64,000 nucleotides of DNA from Streptomyces malachitofuscus (GCF_014650055.1 NZ_BMUF01000001.1:372001-436000), one strand, 5' to 3'. Counted from the stretch's first letter, positions 1 to 9,549 are shown. The notes: generated from the sequence alone by a model not told the origin. Translations and numbers: made by a program.

Positions 1-1176
1 GAGGCCTCCGGCCTGGACATCGCCTGCCGTTACCTGCCCGGCAACGCGGCCACCGGCCGGCCCAGCGAGGTCGGCGGCGACTGGTTCGACGTCATCGAAC
101 TGCCCGGCCACCGCACCGCGCTGGTCGTCGGCGACGTCATGGGACGCGGGCTGCGCGCGGCCGTGGCGATGGGTGAACTGCGCACCGCCGTACGCACCCT
201 GGCCCAGCTCGACCTGGAACCCGCCGAGGTGCTCTCCCAGTTGGACGAGATCGCCCGCGGGCTCGGCGCCCCCGGCGGCCCCTCCCAGGCCTTCGCGGGA
301 GGCGTCCAGCAGGCCACCAGAGCCGCCCGCCGTCCCCGCGAGGCGGACCTGTCCGAGGTCTACCTGGCGACCTGCGTCTACGCCGTCTACGACTCGGTGA
401 CCCGGCGCTGCACCTTCGCCAACGCGGGCCATCTGCCGCCCGTCCTGGTCGAACCCGGCGAGCCCGCGCTGATGCTGGACGTGCCGCCCGGCATGCCGCT
501 CGGCGTCGGCGGGGAGCCCTTCGAGGAGGTCGAGGTCGAACTGCCCGAAGGCGCCCTGCTCGCGCTCTACACGGATGGACTGGTCGAAAGCCGCGATCAT
601 CCCCTCGACGAGGGCCTCCAGGCCTTCGTGGGCACCCTGACGGATCCCTCCGCACCCCTCGAGGACGTCTGCGACCACGTCCTCAACACCCTGGACACCC
701 ACCACGGCGAGGACGACATCGCCCTGCTGATGGCCCGCGTCCAGGGACTGCCCGCCGACTCCGTCGGCGACTGGACCCTGCCCCGGGAGCCCCGCAGCGT
801 GGGCCGGGCCCGTGAGTACGCCCGGGCGCAGCTGATGGGCTGGGACATGGAACCCCTGGTCGACACCACGGAGCTCCTGGTCAGCGAACTCGTCACCAAC
901 GCCCTGCGGTACGGCGAGGGGGAGATCAGACTCCGGCTCCTGCTCGACCGCACCCTGGTCTGCGAGGTCTGGGACGCGGGCCTGGTCCAGCCCCGCCGCC
1001 GGCGGGCCCGGGACACCGACGAGGGCGGCCGCGGCCTCCAGCTCGTGGGCCTGCTCAGCGCGGCCTGGGGCTCCCGCCGCACCCCCCGCGGCAAGACGGT
1101 GTGGTTCGAGCTCCCCCTTCCCGGCACCGACAGCACCCTCACCGACCCGGCGGAGGCCCTGCTGAGCCTGTTCTGA
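1..1176 (+). CDS. SpoIIE-family serine/threonine phosphatase with C-terminal histidine-kinase-like ATPase (5' end outside window)
   Basis: The frame is open from base 1, so the gene starts upstream of the window; 391 codons and the stop are visible. The first half is a PP2C/SpoIIE phosphatase domain: GGDWFD near codon 25, GDVMGRG near codon 46, and an ALYTDGLVE strand near codon 185 carry the metal-binding Asp/Gly residues of the family. From about codon 265 an HATPase_c_2 domain follows (ELVTNAL N-box, DEGGRGLQL G-box), like anti-sigma-factor kinases such as RsbW. Such fusions normally act in partner-switching control of alternative sigma factors. Any N-terminal GAF/PAS sensor part is not visible. 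Stop is TGA at 1174. Confidence 0.9.
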   Translation, partial: EASGLDIACRYLPGNAATGRPSEVGGDWFDVIELPGHRTALVVGDVMGRGLRAAVAMGELRTAVRTLAQLDLEPAEVLSQLDEIARGLGAPGGPSQAFAGGVQQATRAARRPREADLSEVYLATCVYAVYDSVTRRCTFANAGHLPPVLVEPGEPALMLDVPPGMPLGVGGEPFEEVEVELPEGALLALYTDGLVESRDHPLDEGLQAFVGTLTDPSAPLEDVCDHVLNTLDTHHGEDDIALLMARVQGLPADSVGDWTLPREPRSVGRAREYARAQLMGWDMEPLVDTTELLVSELVTNALRYGEGEIRLRLLLDRTLVCEVWDAGLVQPRRRRARDTDEGGRGLQLVGLLSAAWGSRRTPRGKTVWFELPLPGTDSTLTDPAEALLSLF

Positions 1177-1210
1177 GGGGAACGCCGGCGGGGTGCGTAC
1201 GCTGTGCGCC

Positions 1211-1771
1211 ATGCACCGCACCCCGGCAACTCCGGTACGCCTGAAGGCCGGCGCGCTCGTTCTGCGTCCCTGGGCCCCGGAGGACGCGGCGGTCCTCGCC
1301 GAGCTGTACCGGGACGAGGCCCTGCGCCGCTGGGCGGCCGCGCCCGTGCACGACGAGCCGAGCGCGGCGCGTTGGGTGGCCGAGCAGCAGCGCGGCTGGG
1401 AGACCGGTGAGCGCTTCGCGTTCGCCGTGCAGGAGACACGGGCATCCGGCGCCCGGCCGGCGGGCAACGTCGTCCTCAAGTGCCCGGCCACGCCCTCCTC
1501 CTCCGCCGAGGTCGGCTACTGGACGGCGGCTCACGCGCGGGGCAGGGGAGTGGCGCCGCGCGCCCTGACGGCCCTGGCCGACTGGGCCTTCGACGCCTTC
1601 GCGCACCAGGGCCTGAACCGCCTGGAGTTGCGGCACCAGGTCGACAACACGGCCTCCTGCCGCGTCGCGGAGAAGAGCGGCTTCGCGCTGTCCGGTGTGC
1701 TCCCCGCCGCCCCGCCGGCCTTCCCCCTCGACGGCCACCAGCACATACGCCGGGCTCCCACCGCCGGGTGA
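1211..1771 (+). CDS. GNAT-family N-acetyltransferase (RimJ/RimL type)
   Basis: A 186-residue single-domain acetyltransferase. It opens with the strand typical of RimJ/RimL enzymes (LVLRPWAPEDAAVLAELY), has the acetyl-CoA loop around HARGRGVAPRALTALADWAF, and ends with the NxASCRVAEKSGF helix that RimJ-like enzymes use after the CoA site. The substrate cannot be told; protein N-termini or small amines are usual. I chose the ATG at 1211 rather than the upstream in-frame GTG at 1193 because homologues begin close to this point and a TACGCT -10-like hexamer sits about 7-12 bases upstream, which suits a leaderless transcript. It lies 34 bp after the phosphatase stop. Confidence 0.82.
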   Translation: MHRTPATPVRLKAGALVLRPWAPEDAAVLAELYRDEALRRWAAAPVHDEPSAARWVAEQQRGWETGERFAFAVQETRASGARPAGNVVLKCPATPSSSAEVGYWTAAHARGRGVAPRALTALADWAFDAFAHQGLNRLELRHQVDNTASCRVAEKSGFALSGVLPAAPPAFPLDGHQHIRRAPTAG

Positions 1772-1863
1772 TCGCAACCGGAACACCTGTTCCCCTCGTC
1801 CTCCCCCTCAACATCAACAACGCGACTGCCGCGAGGGAGTCGCCGGGCGAGGGGTGAGCCGGC

Positions 1864-3147
1864 ATGGAACACACAGAGCCGCAGGAACCGGCGCCCCCGT
1901 CCCCGGAACCGGCAGCCCCGGAGGGCGGGGCATCCTCGCCGGAGTCCGCCGGAGCGAGTGCCCCGGACGACGCAGGTGCCGAGGCTCCCCGGGTAGAGCC
2001 CGCCGGTGAGGATTCGCCGCCCGGTGAGCTCCCGCGTGCCGACCGGACGGAAGCGACGGGTGAGGCCTCCCCGCCGGCGCCGGCCGACGGCGACCCGGCC
2101 GCGCCCGCCCCCGGCGACCCGGCCGCCCGGCGCCGTAGACCCTGGGTCCGCCGGACCGGACGTGTCGCCCTGGCCGTCGCCCTCGTGCTGCTCGTGCCGC
2201 TGCTCGCCGCCGGGACGGCCCTGCGCGTCAACTACATGGGAGACCCGGCGGAGGGGACGTACACCCGTGACCGGGACGCCATGTGGCTCGGGCACGCCTG
2301 GGTCGACGGGCGCAAGAAGGACGCCGACGTCACCGCGCTCGCCCGCCGTCTCGCGGACACCGGGATCCGTGACCTGTACGTCCACTCGGGACCGTTGGAG
2401 CACGACGGAACCCTGCCGAAGTCGGCCTACCCGCGCGCCCGTTGGCTGATCGACGCCGTGCACCGGGAGCTGCCGGGCGTCCGCGTCCAGGCCTTCCTCG
2501 GGGACGTCCTCGCCAACGGCGGCCCCGACGGCCTGCAGCTGGACCGCGCCGCCACCCGCGCGGAGGTCGTCCGCAGCGCCGGCCAGGTCCTGGACACCGG
2601 CTACGACGGCGTCCACCTCGACCTGGAGCCCCTGCACTCCGGCGACCGGGACTTCCTCTCCCTCCTGGACGACCTGCGCGCCGTCACCCGCGCCGAGGAC
2701 GCGCAGCTGTCCGTGGCCGCCCACCAGATCGACCCGCTCCCGGAGCTCCACTCCGTCTTCGGCCTCTTCACCGAACACCCCAAGTGGTGGTCCCAGGAGT
2801 TCTTCGGCCAGGTCGCCCGGCGCGTCGACCAGATCGCCGTGATGACGTACGACACCGCCCAGCCCCTGGAGGGCACCTACGGCGGCTTCGTCGCCCAGCA
2901 GACCTCCCTCGCCCTGGAGGTCACCCCGCCCACCACTCACCTGCTGATCGGTCTGCCGTTCTACTACGAGAGCAACTTCGACCACTGGGGCCACGCCGAG
3001 ACCGTCGCCGCCGCCGTCCGCGGCGCCCGCCTCGGCCTCTCCCGCACGGACCCCGACCGGGAGCTCTTCGGCCTCGCCCCGTACATCGACTTCGCGGCGA
3101 CGGAGACGAACTGGAAGGAGTACCGGGAGGGCTGGCTGCGTCCCTGA
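1864..3147 (+). CDS. Membrane-anchored GH18-like protein
   Basis: 427 residues. The first ~100 residues are a disordered Pro/Glu/Ala-rich cytoplasmic segment, followed by a basic patch and one transmembrane helix (about 103-122), so the rest is extracytoplasmic. The outer domain reads as a TIM-barrel glycoside hydrolase related to family 18: YDGVHLDLEP near residue 250 matches the DGxxxDxE catalytic strand with the final Glu present and His in place of one Asp, and VDQIAVMTYDTAQP near 325 matches the conserved MxYD strand. A chitinase- or N-acetylglucosaminidase-like role in cell-wall or spore biology is possible but the substrate is unknown. Start is ATG with a GGTGAG site upstream. It is convergent with sdhB, 6 bp apart. 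Confidence 0.75.
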   Translation: MEHTEPQEPAPPSPEPAAPEGGASSPESAGASAPDDAGAEAPRVEPAGEDSPPGELPRADRTEATGEASPPAPADGDPAAPAPGDPAARRRRPWVRRTGRVALAVALVLLVPLLAAGTALRVNYMGDPAEGTYTRDRDAMWLGHAWVDGRKKDADVTALARRLADTGIRDLYVHSGPLEHDGTLPKSAYPRARWLIDAVHRELPGVRVQAFLGDVLANGGPDGLQLDRAATRAEVVRSAGQVLDTGYDGVHLDLEPLHSGDRDFLSLLDDLRAVTRAEDAQLSVAAHQIDPLPELHSVFGLFTEHPKWWSQEFFGQVARRVDQIAVMTYDTAQPLEGTYGGFVAQQTSLALEVTPPTTHLLIGLPFYYESNFDHWGHAETVAAAVRGARLGLSRTDPDRELFGLAPYIDFAATETNWKEYREGWLRP

Positions 3148-3153
3148 CGCGTC

Positions 3154-3918
3154 CTAACGCCTCCTGATCTTCGAGCCCAGCCACACCAGCGGGTCGTACT
3201 TGCGGTCCACCGCCCGTTCCTTCAGCGGGATCAGCGCGTTGTCCGTGATCTTGATGCCCTCGGGGCAGACCTCCGTACAGCACTTGGTGATGTTGCAGTA
3301 GCCGAGGCCGTGTTCGTCCTGGGCCGTGCGCTTGCGGTCCAGGCCGGTGTCCTCGGCCGCGTCCAGCGGATGCATGTCGAGCTCCGCGACCCGCATCAGG
3401 AAACGCGGTCCGGCGAACGCCGGCTTGTTCTCCTCGTGGTCACGGACCACATGGCAGGTGTCCTGGCACAGGAAGCACTCGATGCACTTGCGGAACTCCT
3501 GTGACCGGTCCACGTCCTCCTGCATCATCCGGTACTCGCCCGGGCCGACCCCCTCCGGCGGCACGAAGGAGGGAACCTGTCGGGCCTTGGTGTAGTTGAA
3601 GCCGACGTCCGTCACCAGGTCCCGGATCACCGGGAAGGCCCGCAGCGGGGTCACGGTGATGGTCTCGTCCCGGTCGAACACCGACATCCGGGTCATGCAC
3701 AGCAGCCGCGGACGCCCGTTGATCTCCGCCGAGCACGATCCGCACTTGCCTGCCTTGCAGTTCCAGCGCACGGCGAGGTCGGGGGCCTGGGTGGCCTGGA
3801 GGCGGTGGATGATGTCGAGGACCACCTCGCCGTCGTTCACCTCGACCTCGAAGTCCTCCAGGCCGCCGCCCTGCACGTCCCCCCGCCACACCTTGAAGCG
3901 GGCCTCGTAGCTGCTCAC
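3154..3918 (-). CDS. sdhB: Succinate dehydrogenase/fumarate reductase iron-sulfur subunit
   Basis: 254 residues. It carries electrons from the FAD subunit to the membrane anchor in respiratory complex II. The N-terminal half is a plant-type ferredoxin fold with CKAGKCGSC and a later Cys for the [2Fe-2S] centre. The C-terminal half has CIECFLCQDTC and CNITKCCTEVCPEG for the [4Fe-4S]/[3Fe-4S] centres. GTG start overlaps the stop of the flavoprotein gene (GTGA), so the two are translationally coupled. Length and the divergent anchor gene match the mycobacterial Sdh1 (Rv0247c-0249c) type rather than the classical sdhCDAB type; that identification rests on family knowledge. Confidence 0.93.
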   Translation of the reverse strand: MSSYEARFKVWRGDVQGGGLEDFEVEVNDGEVVLDIIHRLQATQAPDLAVRWNCKAGKCGSCSAEINGRPRLLCMTRMSVFDRDETITVTPLRAFPVIRDLVTDVGFNYTKARQVPSFVPPEGVGPGEYRMMQEDVDRSQEFRKCIECFLCQDTCHVVRDHEENKPAFAGPRFLMRVAELDMHPLDAAEDTGLDRKRTAQDEHGLGYCNITKCCTEVCPEGIKITDNALIPLKERAVDRKYDPLVWLGSKIRRR

Positions 3919-5849
3919 TCGTAGAGCTCCTCTTCGGCGAGGTACTTGACCAGCTCCTCCTTGTCGAAGAGGGCGAGCAGGTCGGGGCGGATGGGTTCGG
4001 TGGTCTCACGGGTGAGGGCGATCCGGCCGCGCGCCGCGTCGGCGGCCGCGGGACCGTCCGCGCCGTCGGCGAGCGCGCACAGCAGATTGACGTTGCGCCA
4101 GGACCGGTCCATCCCCGCGTGGTCCTCGCGGGTGTGGCCGCCGCGCGACTCGGTGCGCTCCAGTGCCGCGCGGGCCACGCACTCGCTGACCAGCAGCATG
4201 TTCCTGAGGTCGAGGGCGAGGTGCCAGCCCGGGTTGAACTGCCGGTGCCCCTCGACCCCGGCCCGGCCGGCCCGCACCCGCAGCTCGGCGAGCTTCTCCA
4301 GGGCCCGCTCCATCTCCTGCTCGCGGCGGATGATGCCGACCAGGTCGTTCATCGTCTGCTGGAGCTCCTGGTGCAGGGTGTACGGGTTCTCCGGCGGGCC
4401 CTCGGACGGTTCCCCGCCCTCCGCGGAGAACGGGCGCAGGGCCTCCGCGGCGGCCGTGTCGACCTGTACGTCGTCCACGCGGGGCCGCTCGTCGCCCGCC
4501 GCGCCGGCGTACTCGGCCGCGTGCCGGCCCGCCCGCCGCCCGAACACCAGCAGGTCCGACAGGGAGTTGCCGCCCAGCCGGTTGGAGCCGTGCATCCCGC
4601 CGGCCACCTCACCGGCCGCGAAGAGCCCCGGCACCCCGCGTGCCGCCGCCGAGTCGGAGTCGACGGCGATGCCGCCCATCACGTAGTGACAGGTCGGCCC
4701 GACCTCCATCGCCTCCGCCGTGATGTCCACGTCCGCCAGCTCCTTGAACTGGTGGTACATCGACGGCAGCCGCCGTTTGATCACCTCGGCCGGCATCCGC
4801 GTGGACACGTCCAGGAACACCCCGCCGTGCGGGGAGCCGCGGCCCGCCTTCACCTCGGCGTTGATCGCGCGGGCCACCTCGTCGCGGGGGAGCAGTTCGG
4901 GCGGGCGCCGGTTGTGGTCCGGGTCGTCGTACCAGCGGTCGCCCTCCTCCTCGGACTCCGCGTACTTCTCCTTGAAGACGTCCGGGATGTAGTCGAACAT
5001 GAACCGCTTGCCCTCGGAGTTGCGCAGCACCCCGCCGTCCCCGCGCACCGACTCGGTGACGAGGATGCCCTTCACCGACGGCGGCCAGACCATCCCCGTC
5101 GGGTGGAACTGCACGAACTCCATGTTCAGCAGCGGGGCCCCGGCCAGCAGCGCCAGCGCGTGCCCGTCGCCGGTGTACTCCCACGAGTTCGACGTCACCT
5201 TGAACGACTTGCCGATCCCGCCGGTGGCGATCACCACGGCGGGCGCCTCCAGCACGAAGAACCGGCCGGACTCCCGCTCGTACCCGAAGACGCCGCTCAC
5301 CTTCTCGCCGTCCTTCAGCACGCGCGTGACCGTGCACTCCTGGAAGACCTTCAGCCGGGACTCGTAGTCCCCGGTCTCCCGGAAGTCCTCCTGCTGGAGC
5401 GAGACGATCTTCTGCTGGAGGGTGCGGATCAGCTCCAGGCCCGTACGGTCGCCGACGTGGGCGAGGCGCGGGTACTCGTGGCCGCCGAAGTTGCGCTGCG
5501 AAATGCGGCCGTCCTTCGTCCGGTCGAACAGCGCGCCCCAGGTCTCCAGCTCCCACACCCGCTGCGGGGCCTCCTGGGCGTGCAGCTCGGCCATCCGCCA
5601 CTGGTTGAGGAACTTCCCGCCGCGCATGGTGTCGCGGAAGTGGACCTGCCAGTTGTCACCGGCGTTGACATTGCCCATCGCCGCCGCGATGCCGCCCTCG
5701 GCCATCACGGTGTGCGCCTTGCCGAACAGCGACTTGCAGATCACGGCCGTACGGGCGCCCCTCTCGCGCGCCTCGATCGCGGCGCGCAGACCGGCGCCGC
5801 CGGCCCCGACCACGACGACGTCCCACTCCTGTCGGTCGACCACGGACAT
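3915..5849 (-). CDS. sdhA: Succinate dehydrogenase/fumarate reductase flavoprotein subunit
   Basis: 644 residues from the ATG at 5849. It oxidises succinate to fumarate (or the reverse) with covalently bound FAD. Visible motifs are the Rossmann dinucleotide loop VVVGAGGAGLRAAIEA, the histidine-containing FAD-attachment stretch (GKAHTVMAEGG), QFHPTG with the substrate-binding region, and the HGSNRLGGNSLSDLLVFGRRAG signature near residue 410. An in-frame ATG lies 15 codons upstream at 5894, but it would overlap the sdhC coding end, and homologues start at MSVVDRQEWD. It is the middle gene of a sdhC-sdhA-sdhB operon on the minus strand. Confidence 0.93.
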   Translation of the reverse strand: MSVVDRQEWDVVVVGAGGAGLRAAIEARERGARTAVICKSLFGKAHTVMAEGGIAAAMGNVNAGDNWQVHFRDTMRGGKFLNQWRMAELHAQEAPQRVWELETWGALFDRTKDGRISQRNFGGHEYPRLAHVGDRTGLELIRTLQQKIVSLQQEDFRETGDYESRLKVFQECTVTRVLKDGEKVSGVFGYERESGRFFVLEAPAVVIATGGIGKSFKVTSNSWEYTGDGHALALLAGAPLLNMEFVQFHPTGMVWPPSVKGILVTESVRGDGGVLRNSEGKRFMFDYIPDVFKEKYAESEEEGDRWYDDPDHNRRPPELLPRDEVARAINAEVKAGRGSPHGGVFLDVSTRMPAEVIKRRLPSMYHQFKELADVDITAEAMEVGPTCHYVMGGIAVDSDSAAARGVPGLFAAGEVAGGMHGSNRLGGNSLSDLLVFGRRAGRHAAEYAGAAGDERPRVDDVQVDTAAAEALRPFSAEGGEPSEGPPENPYTLHQELQQTMNDLVGIIRREQEMERALEKLAELRVRAGRAGVEGHRQFNPGWHLALDLRNMLLVSECVARAALERTESRGGHTREDHAGMDRSWRNVNLLCALADGADGPAAADAARGRIALTRETTEPIRPDLLALFDKEELVKYLAEEELYE

Positions 5850-5865
5850 CAGTGAAGGCCCCCAG

Positions 5866-6702
5866 CTAGAAGAAGCGCGGATCGTCGAAGACACCGGACG
5901 CGACGAGATACACGTAGAAATCGGCGAGCGCCACGCTCAGCAGCGACGCCCAGGCGAGCTGCATGTGCCGTGCGTTCAGCCGGCCCACCCACTGCCACAT
6001 CCGGTAGCGCACCGGATGCCTGGAGAAGTGCTTCAGCTTCCCGCCGACGATGTGCCGGCAGGAGTGACAGGAGATGGTGTACGCCCAGATCAGCGCGATG
6101 TTGACCAGGAAGACCAGGGTGCCCAGACCCATGTGGCCCCAGTTGTAGTCCTCGTCGCGGAAGGCGAGCACGGTGTCGTAGGTCAGGATGCCGGCGACCA
6201 GGATCGCCGCGTAGAAGAAGTAGCGGTGGATGTTCTGCAGGATCAGCGGGAAGCGGGTCTCCCCGGTGTACTTGGCGTGCGGCTCGGCCACCGCGCAGGC
6301 CGGCGGGGACGCCCAGAAGCCCCGGTAGTAGGCCTTGCGGTAGTAGTAGCAGGTCAGCCGGAAGCCGAGCGGGAAGATCAGGATGATGATCGCCGGCGAG
6401 ATGCCCCACCAGCTTCCGAAGAGCTCCCAGTTCGGCCCCGCCTTCATCGGTTCGCAGTTCTCCGCCAGACACGGCGAGTAGAACGGCGAGACGTAGGGCG
6501 CCGCGTAGTAGTCGGCGCCTGCGAAGGCCCGCCAGGTCGAGTAGACGATGAAGGCGAGCAGCCCGGCCGCGGTGGCGGCCGGGGCCAGCCACCAGCGGTC
6601 GGTCCGCAGGTGCGGGGCGGCGATCGCGGCGCGCGTGCCGGTTCTCACGCCGCCGCTCGGGTGATGGGGTTCTGTGGCAGGAGGTTCCGTGCCAGTGGCC
6701 AC
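5866..6702 (-). CDS. sdhC: Succinate dehydrogenase membrane anchor/cytochrome b subunit (Sdh1 type)
   Basis: 278 residues from the GTG at 6702, which has a GGAG site 7-8 bases upstream; the open frame continues further upstream but that part has no hydrophobic or conserved content. The protein has about five hydrophobic segments (for example LAPAATAAGLLAFIVYSTW, ISPAIIILIFPLGF, IHRYFFYAAILVAGILTY, LGTLVFLVNIALIWAYTI). CHSCRHIVGGK and several His residues could serve as haem or quinone ligands. It anchors the SdhAB dimer to the membrane and passes electrons to menaquinone. It is the first gene of the operon, 16 bp ahead of sdhA. Confidence 0.87.
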   Translation of the reverse strand: MATGTEPPATEPHHPSGGVRTGTRAAIAAPHLRTDRWWLAPAATAAGLLAFIVYSTWRAFAGADYYAAPYVSPFYSPCLAENCEPMKAGPNWELFGSWWGISPAIIILIFPLGFRLTCYYYRKAYYRGFWASPPACAVAEPHAKYTGETRFPLILQNIHRYFFYAAILVAGILTYDTVLAFRDEDYNWGHMGLGTLVFLVNIALIWAYTISCHSCRHIVGGKLKHFSRHPVRYRMWQWVGRLNARHMQLAWASLLSVALADFYVYLVASGVFDDPRFF

Positions 6703-6749
6703 TTGTCCACTCCGGTAGGGGTCAGGGGGGCGCCGCGATCGGCGGGGGG

Positions 6750-7043
6750 TCAGGGGGCGCGACGGTCGCGGGCGCCGAGACCCTCGTCGTCCGTGTCCAC
6801 CCACAGCGAGGGGTCGTAGGGCGTGTCGGAGATGGTCACGAGATCGGGCCGCTTCGGCGGGGCCGCGGTGGCGGCGGCCGTCTCCCGCAGCAGCGCGACG
6901 CTCTCGCGCAGGTGATTGGTGTCGGCGCGGACGCGGCGCATCTCCAGGCCACCGCTGCCCATCTGCTTCTCCAGCCGCCCCACCGACCGGATCAGGTCGT
7001 CGAGACAGCGCTGGACGGATGTCAGTTCGTCGTGCACGGACAT
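6750..7043 (-). CDS. Small conserved coiled-coil protein upstream of sdhC
   Basis: 97 residues, starting ATG at 7043 behind a GAGGG site. The N-terminal two thirds (SVHDELTSVQRCLDDLIRSVGR and following) has the heptad-like Leu/Val spacing of a coiled coil. The tail is Pro/Asp-rich and contains SDTPYDPSLWVDTDDEG. I do not recognise a catalytic motif. Genes of this kind occur immediately upstream of the Sdh1 operon in Streptomyces, from memory. It sits 47 bp from sdhC on the same strand, so co-transcription is likely. The 290 bp between this start and the lipoprotein gene at 7334 must hold divergent promoters, but I see no confident motif there. Confidence 0.68.
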   Translation of the reverse strand: MSVHDELTSVQRCLDDLIRSVGRLEKQMGSGGLEMRRVRADTNHLRESVALLRETAAATAAPPKRPDLVTISDTPYDPSLWVDTDDEGLGARDRRAP

Positions 7044-7333
7044 GACTTGCCCTCACTTCCACGGGTCCTTCTGGCCCAAGGCGGCAACGTTCATGCGCCT
7101 GCGAGTGTTGCGCGTCACACCTTGCGCTGTGAAGGGATGTGCATCGATTGGCCGAGGCGTATGGGTGCACCGCACGGTGCGTTGCGCCGCACGGGTGGGC
7201 TTGTCACCCGTGGCCGCCGTGTCGCCCCGAGTTGCCGAACCCTTTCCTCTTCAGTGGGCCGCATACATCGGATGAGCTCCAAATACCACCAAAAGTGATC
7301 GTAACGCCCGCGGCTTTCCGGAGGTACCCAGAG

Positions 7334-9538
7334 ATGTCCCACGACGGCATCGGCCCGCGCGCGGCTTCGCGCTCGGTCGCCTTCCTCACCGCCGGCATGC
7401 TCGCGGTGCCCGCGCTGGCCGGATGCGGGTCCGACGACCCCGCGGGCAAGCCGCCGGCCGGAGCGGACGTCGCACGCGCCGACCGGGCGAAGATCGCGGA
7501 CGGGGGCACCCTGCGCTGGGCCGTGGACACCGTCCCCGACACCCTGAACACCTTCCAGGCGGACGCCGACGCCACCACCGCCCGGATCGCCCAGGCCGTC
7601 CTGCCGTCCCTGTACCGGATGGACGGCCGGGGCCGGGCGGTGCGCAACCCCGACTATCTGGAGTCCGCCGAGGTCGTCGACACCGAGCCCCGGCAGGTGG
7701 TCGTCTACAAGCTCAACCAGCAGGCGGTCTGGAGCGACGGCCGCGAGATCGGCGCCGCCGACTTCGCCGCCCAGTGGCGCGCGCTCTCCGGCAAGGACAC
7801 CGCCTACTGGACCGCCCGTAACGCCGGCTACGACCGCATCGAGAAGATCGAGCGGGGCAAGAACAACCTCGAGGTCAAGGTCACCTTCCGGCGCACCTAC
7901 GCCGACTGGAGGTCACTGTTCACCCCGCTGTACCCCAAGGAGGTCATGGGCACGCCCGACTCCTTCAACGACGGGGCGCGCAAGAAGCTGAAAGTCACCG
8001 CCGGCCCCTTCACGGTGCAGAAGGTCGACACCGAGGAGGACGAGGTCACCCTCACCCGCAACACGCGCTGGTGGGGCGACCCGGCGAAGCTCTCGAAGAT
8101 CGTGCTGCGCGCCGTGCCCCGCGACAAGCGGATCTCCGCGCTCAGCGCCGGCACCCTCGACCTGGCCGAGATCGACCCTTCCGCCGCCCGCCGCATCACC
8201 GTCGCCGCGCTTCCGCAGAGCGAGAGCAGCCCCCTCGCGGGCCCCGGCGCCGACCGCTCCGCCGCGGACGCGCTGCGCTCCTGGGCGGTCGCCAACGGCT
8301 CCGACGAGGAAGCCGCCGACGAGGAGATCTCCGCCCGCAAGAAGCTGCGCAAGAAGGCCGCCAAGTACGCCCGTCAGCAGAAGGCCCTCACCGGCTTCGA
8401 GGTGCGCAAGTCACTCGAGCCCGCCTACACCCAGCTCGCCCTCAACGGCGCCGACGGTCCCCTCGCCGACGAGCGGGTCCGCCGCGCCGTGGCCCGCGCC
8501 CTGGACCGCCGTGCCCTCGCCGAGGCGGTGCTGAAGCCGCTGGGCCTGCCCGCCGAGCCCGTCGGCAGCCACCTCGCGCTGGCCGGCCAGGCCGCCTACG
8601 CCGACAACAGCGGCGCCCTCGGCAAGCAGGACGCCAAGGAGGCCCGGGCGCTGCTCGCGGACGCCGGCTGGGTGCCGGGCGGTCCGGTCAAGGAGGAGAA
8701 GAAGAAGGACGAGGGCGAGGAGGCGGCCGGCGCGGAGGGGGAGGACGCCTCCGCCGAGGAGGACTCCGGGAGCGAGTCGGAGGGCGGCGACGACGGCACG
8801 TACATCGTCGGCGAGGACGACGGGGGCGACGAAGGGGAGGGGGACGGGGGCGACAACAAGGCCCCGCGCGACTCAGGCACCGGCGCCAAGCACCTGAGGC
8901 AGGGCAGCGCCCCCGGCGCCTACGCCCCCAAGGGCACCGCAGCCCCGGCCCGGGCAGAGAACGCCCCCGTCGCCAAGGACGGCAAGGCGCTCACCCTCCG
9001 GTTCGTCCTGCCCACCGGGCCGGGCTCGGACACGCTGGCCACCGTGGCCGGCCGGATCACGGGGATGCTGGAGAAGATCGGCATCCGCACCGACATCAGC
9101 AAGGTCGACGACGAGAGCTACTTCAAGGACCACATCGCCTCCGGCGAGTACGACCTCGCCCTGTACTCGTGGCCCGCGACCGCCTTCCCCGCCACCGACG
9201 CCCGCCCCGTCTACTCCAAGCCCGTCCCGGCCGCCGACGGCTCCCTGAACGTCGAGCAGAACTGGACCCGCGTCGGCACCGACCAGGTCGACCAGCTCTT
9301 CGACCAGGCCATCGGCACCCTTGACGACTCCGAGCGTCACGCCCTGATCCGCAAGGCCGACTCCCGCATCTGGGCGGCGGCCGGCTCGATCCCCCTCTAC
9401 CAGCGCCCCCAGCTCACCGCGGCCCGCAAGAACCTGGCCAACGTCGGTGCCTTCGGTCTGCGCACGCCGGTGTACGAGGACATGGGCTTCCTGAAGAAGG
9501 CCGCCCCGCCCGCGCCGGGGGGAGACCAGCAGTCCTGA
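7334..9538 (+). CDS. Peptide ABC transporter substrate-binding lipoprotein (family 5) with acidic insert
   Basis: 734 residues, ATG at 7334 behind GGAGG (7320-7324); earlier in-frame starts lack a site. A lipoprotein signal peptide ends in LAGC (Cys31). The body is an OppA/DppA-type family-5 solute-binding protein: the early DTLNTFQADAD strand, YKLNQQAVWSDGREIGAADF, and the C-terminal closing region NLANVGAFGLRTPVYEDMGF. Between about residues 450 and 515 there is a highly acidic Asp/Glu/Gly-rich stretch that interrupts the domain and is not typical of the family. No permease or ATPase genes adjoin it, so it is an orphan binding protein, perhaps sharing a transporter elsewhere. The RiPP cluster begins 107 bp downstream. 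Confidence 0.82.
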   Translation: MSHDGIGPRAASRSVAFLTAGMLAVPALAGCGSDDPAGKPPAGADVARADRAKIADGGTLRWAVDTVPDTLNTFQADADATTARIAQAVLPSLYRMDGRGRAVRNPDYLESAEVVDTEPRQVVVYKLNQQAVWSDGREIGAADFAAQWRALSGKDTAYWTARNAGYDRIEKIERGKNNLEVKVTFRRTYADWRSLFTPLYPKEVMGTPDSFNDGARKKLKVTAGPFTVQKVDTEEDEVTLTRNTRWWGDPAKLSKIVLRAVPRDKRISALSAGTLDLAEIDPSAARRITVAALPQSESSPLAGPGADRSAADALRSWAVANGSDEEAADEEISARKKLRKKAAKYARQQKALTGFEVRKSLEPAYTQLALNGADGPLADERVRRAVARALDRRALAEAVLKPLGLPAEPVGSHLALAGQAAYADNSGALGKQDAKEARALLADAGWVPGGPVKEEKKKDEGEEAAGAEGEDASAEEDSGSESEGGDDGTYIVGEDDGGDEGEGDGGDNKAPRDSGTGAKHLRQGSAPGAYAPKGTAAPARAENAPVAKDGKALTLRFVLPTGPGSDTLATVAGRITGMLEKIGIRTDISKVDDESYFKDHIASGEYDLALYSWPATAFPATDARPVYSKPVPAADGSLNVEQNWTRVGTDQVDQLFDQAIGTLDDSERHALIRKADSRIWAAAGSIPLYQRPQLTAARKNLANVGAFGLRTPVYEDMGFLKKAAPPAPGGDQQS

Positions 9539-9549
9539 CCACCTCGGCG

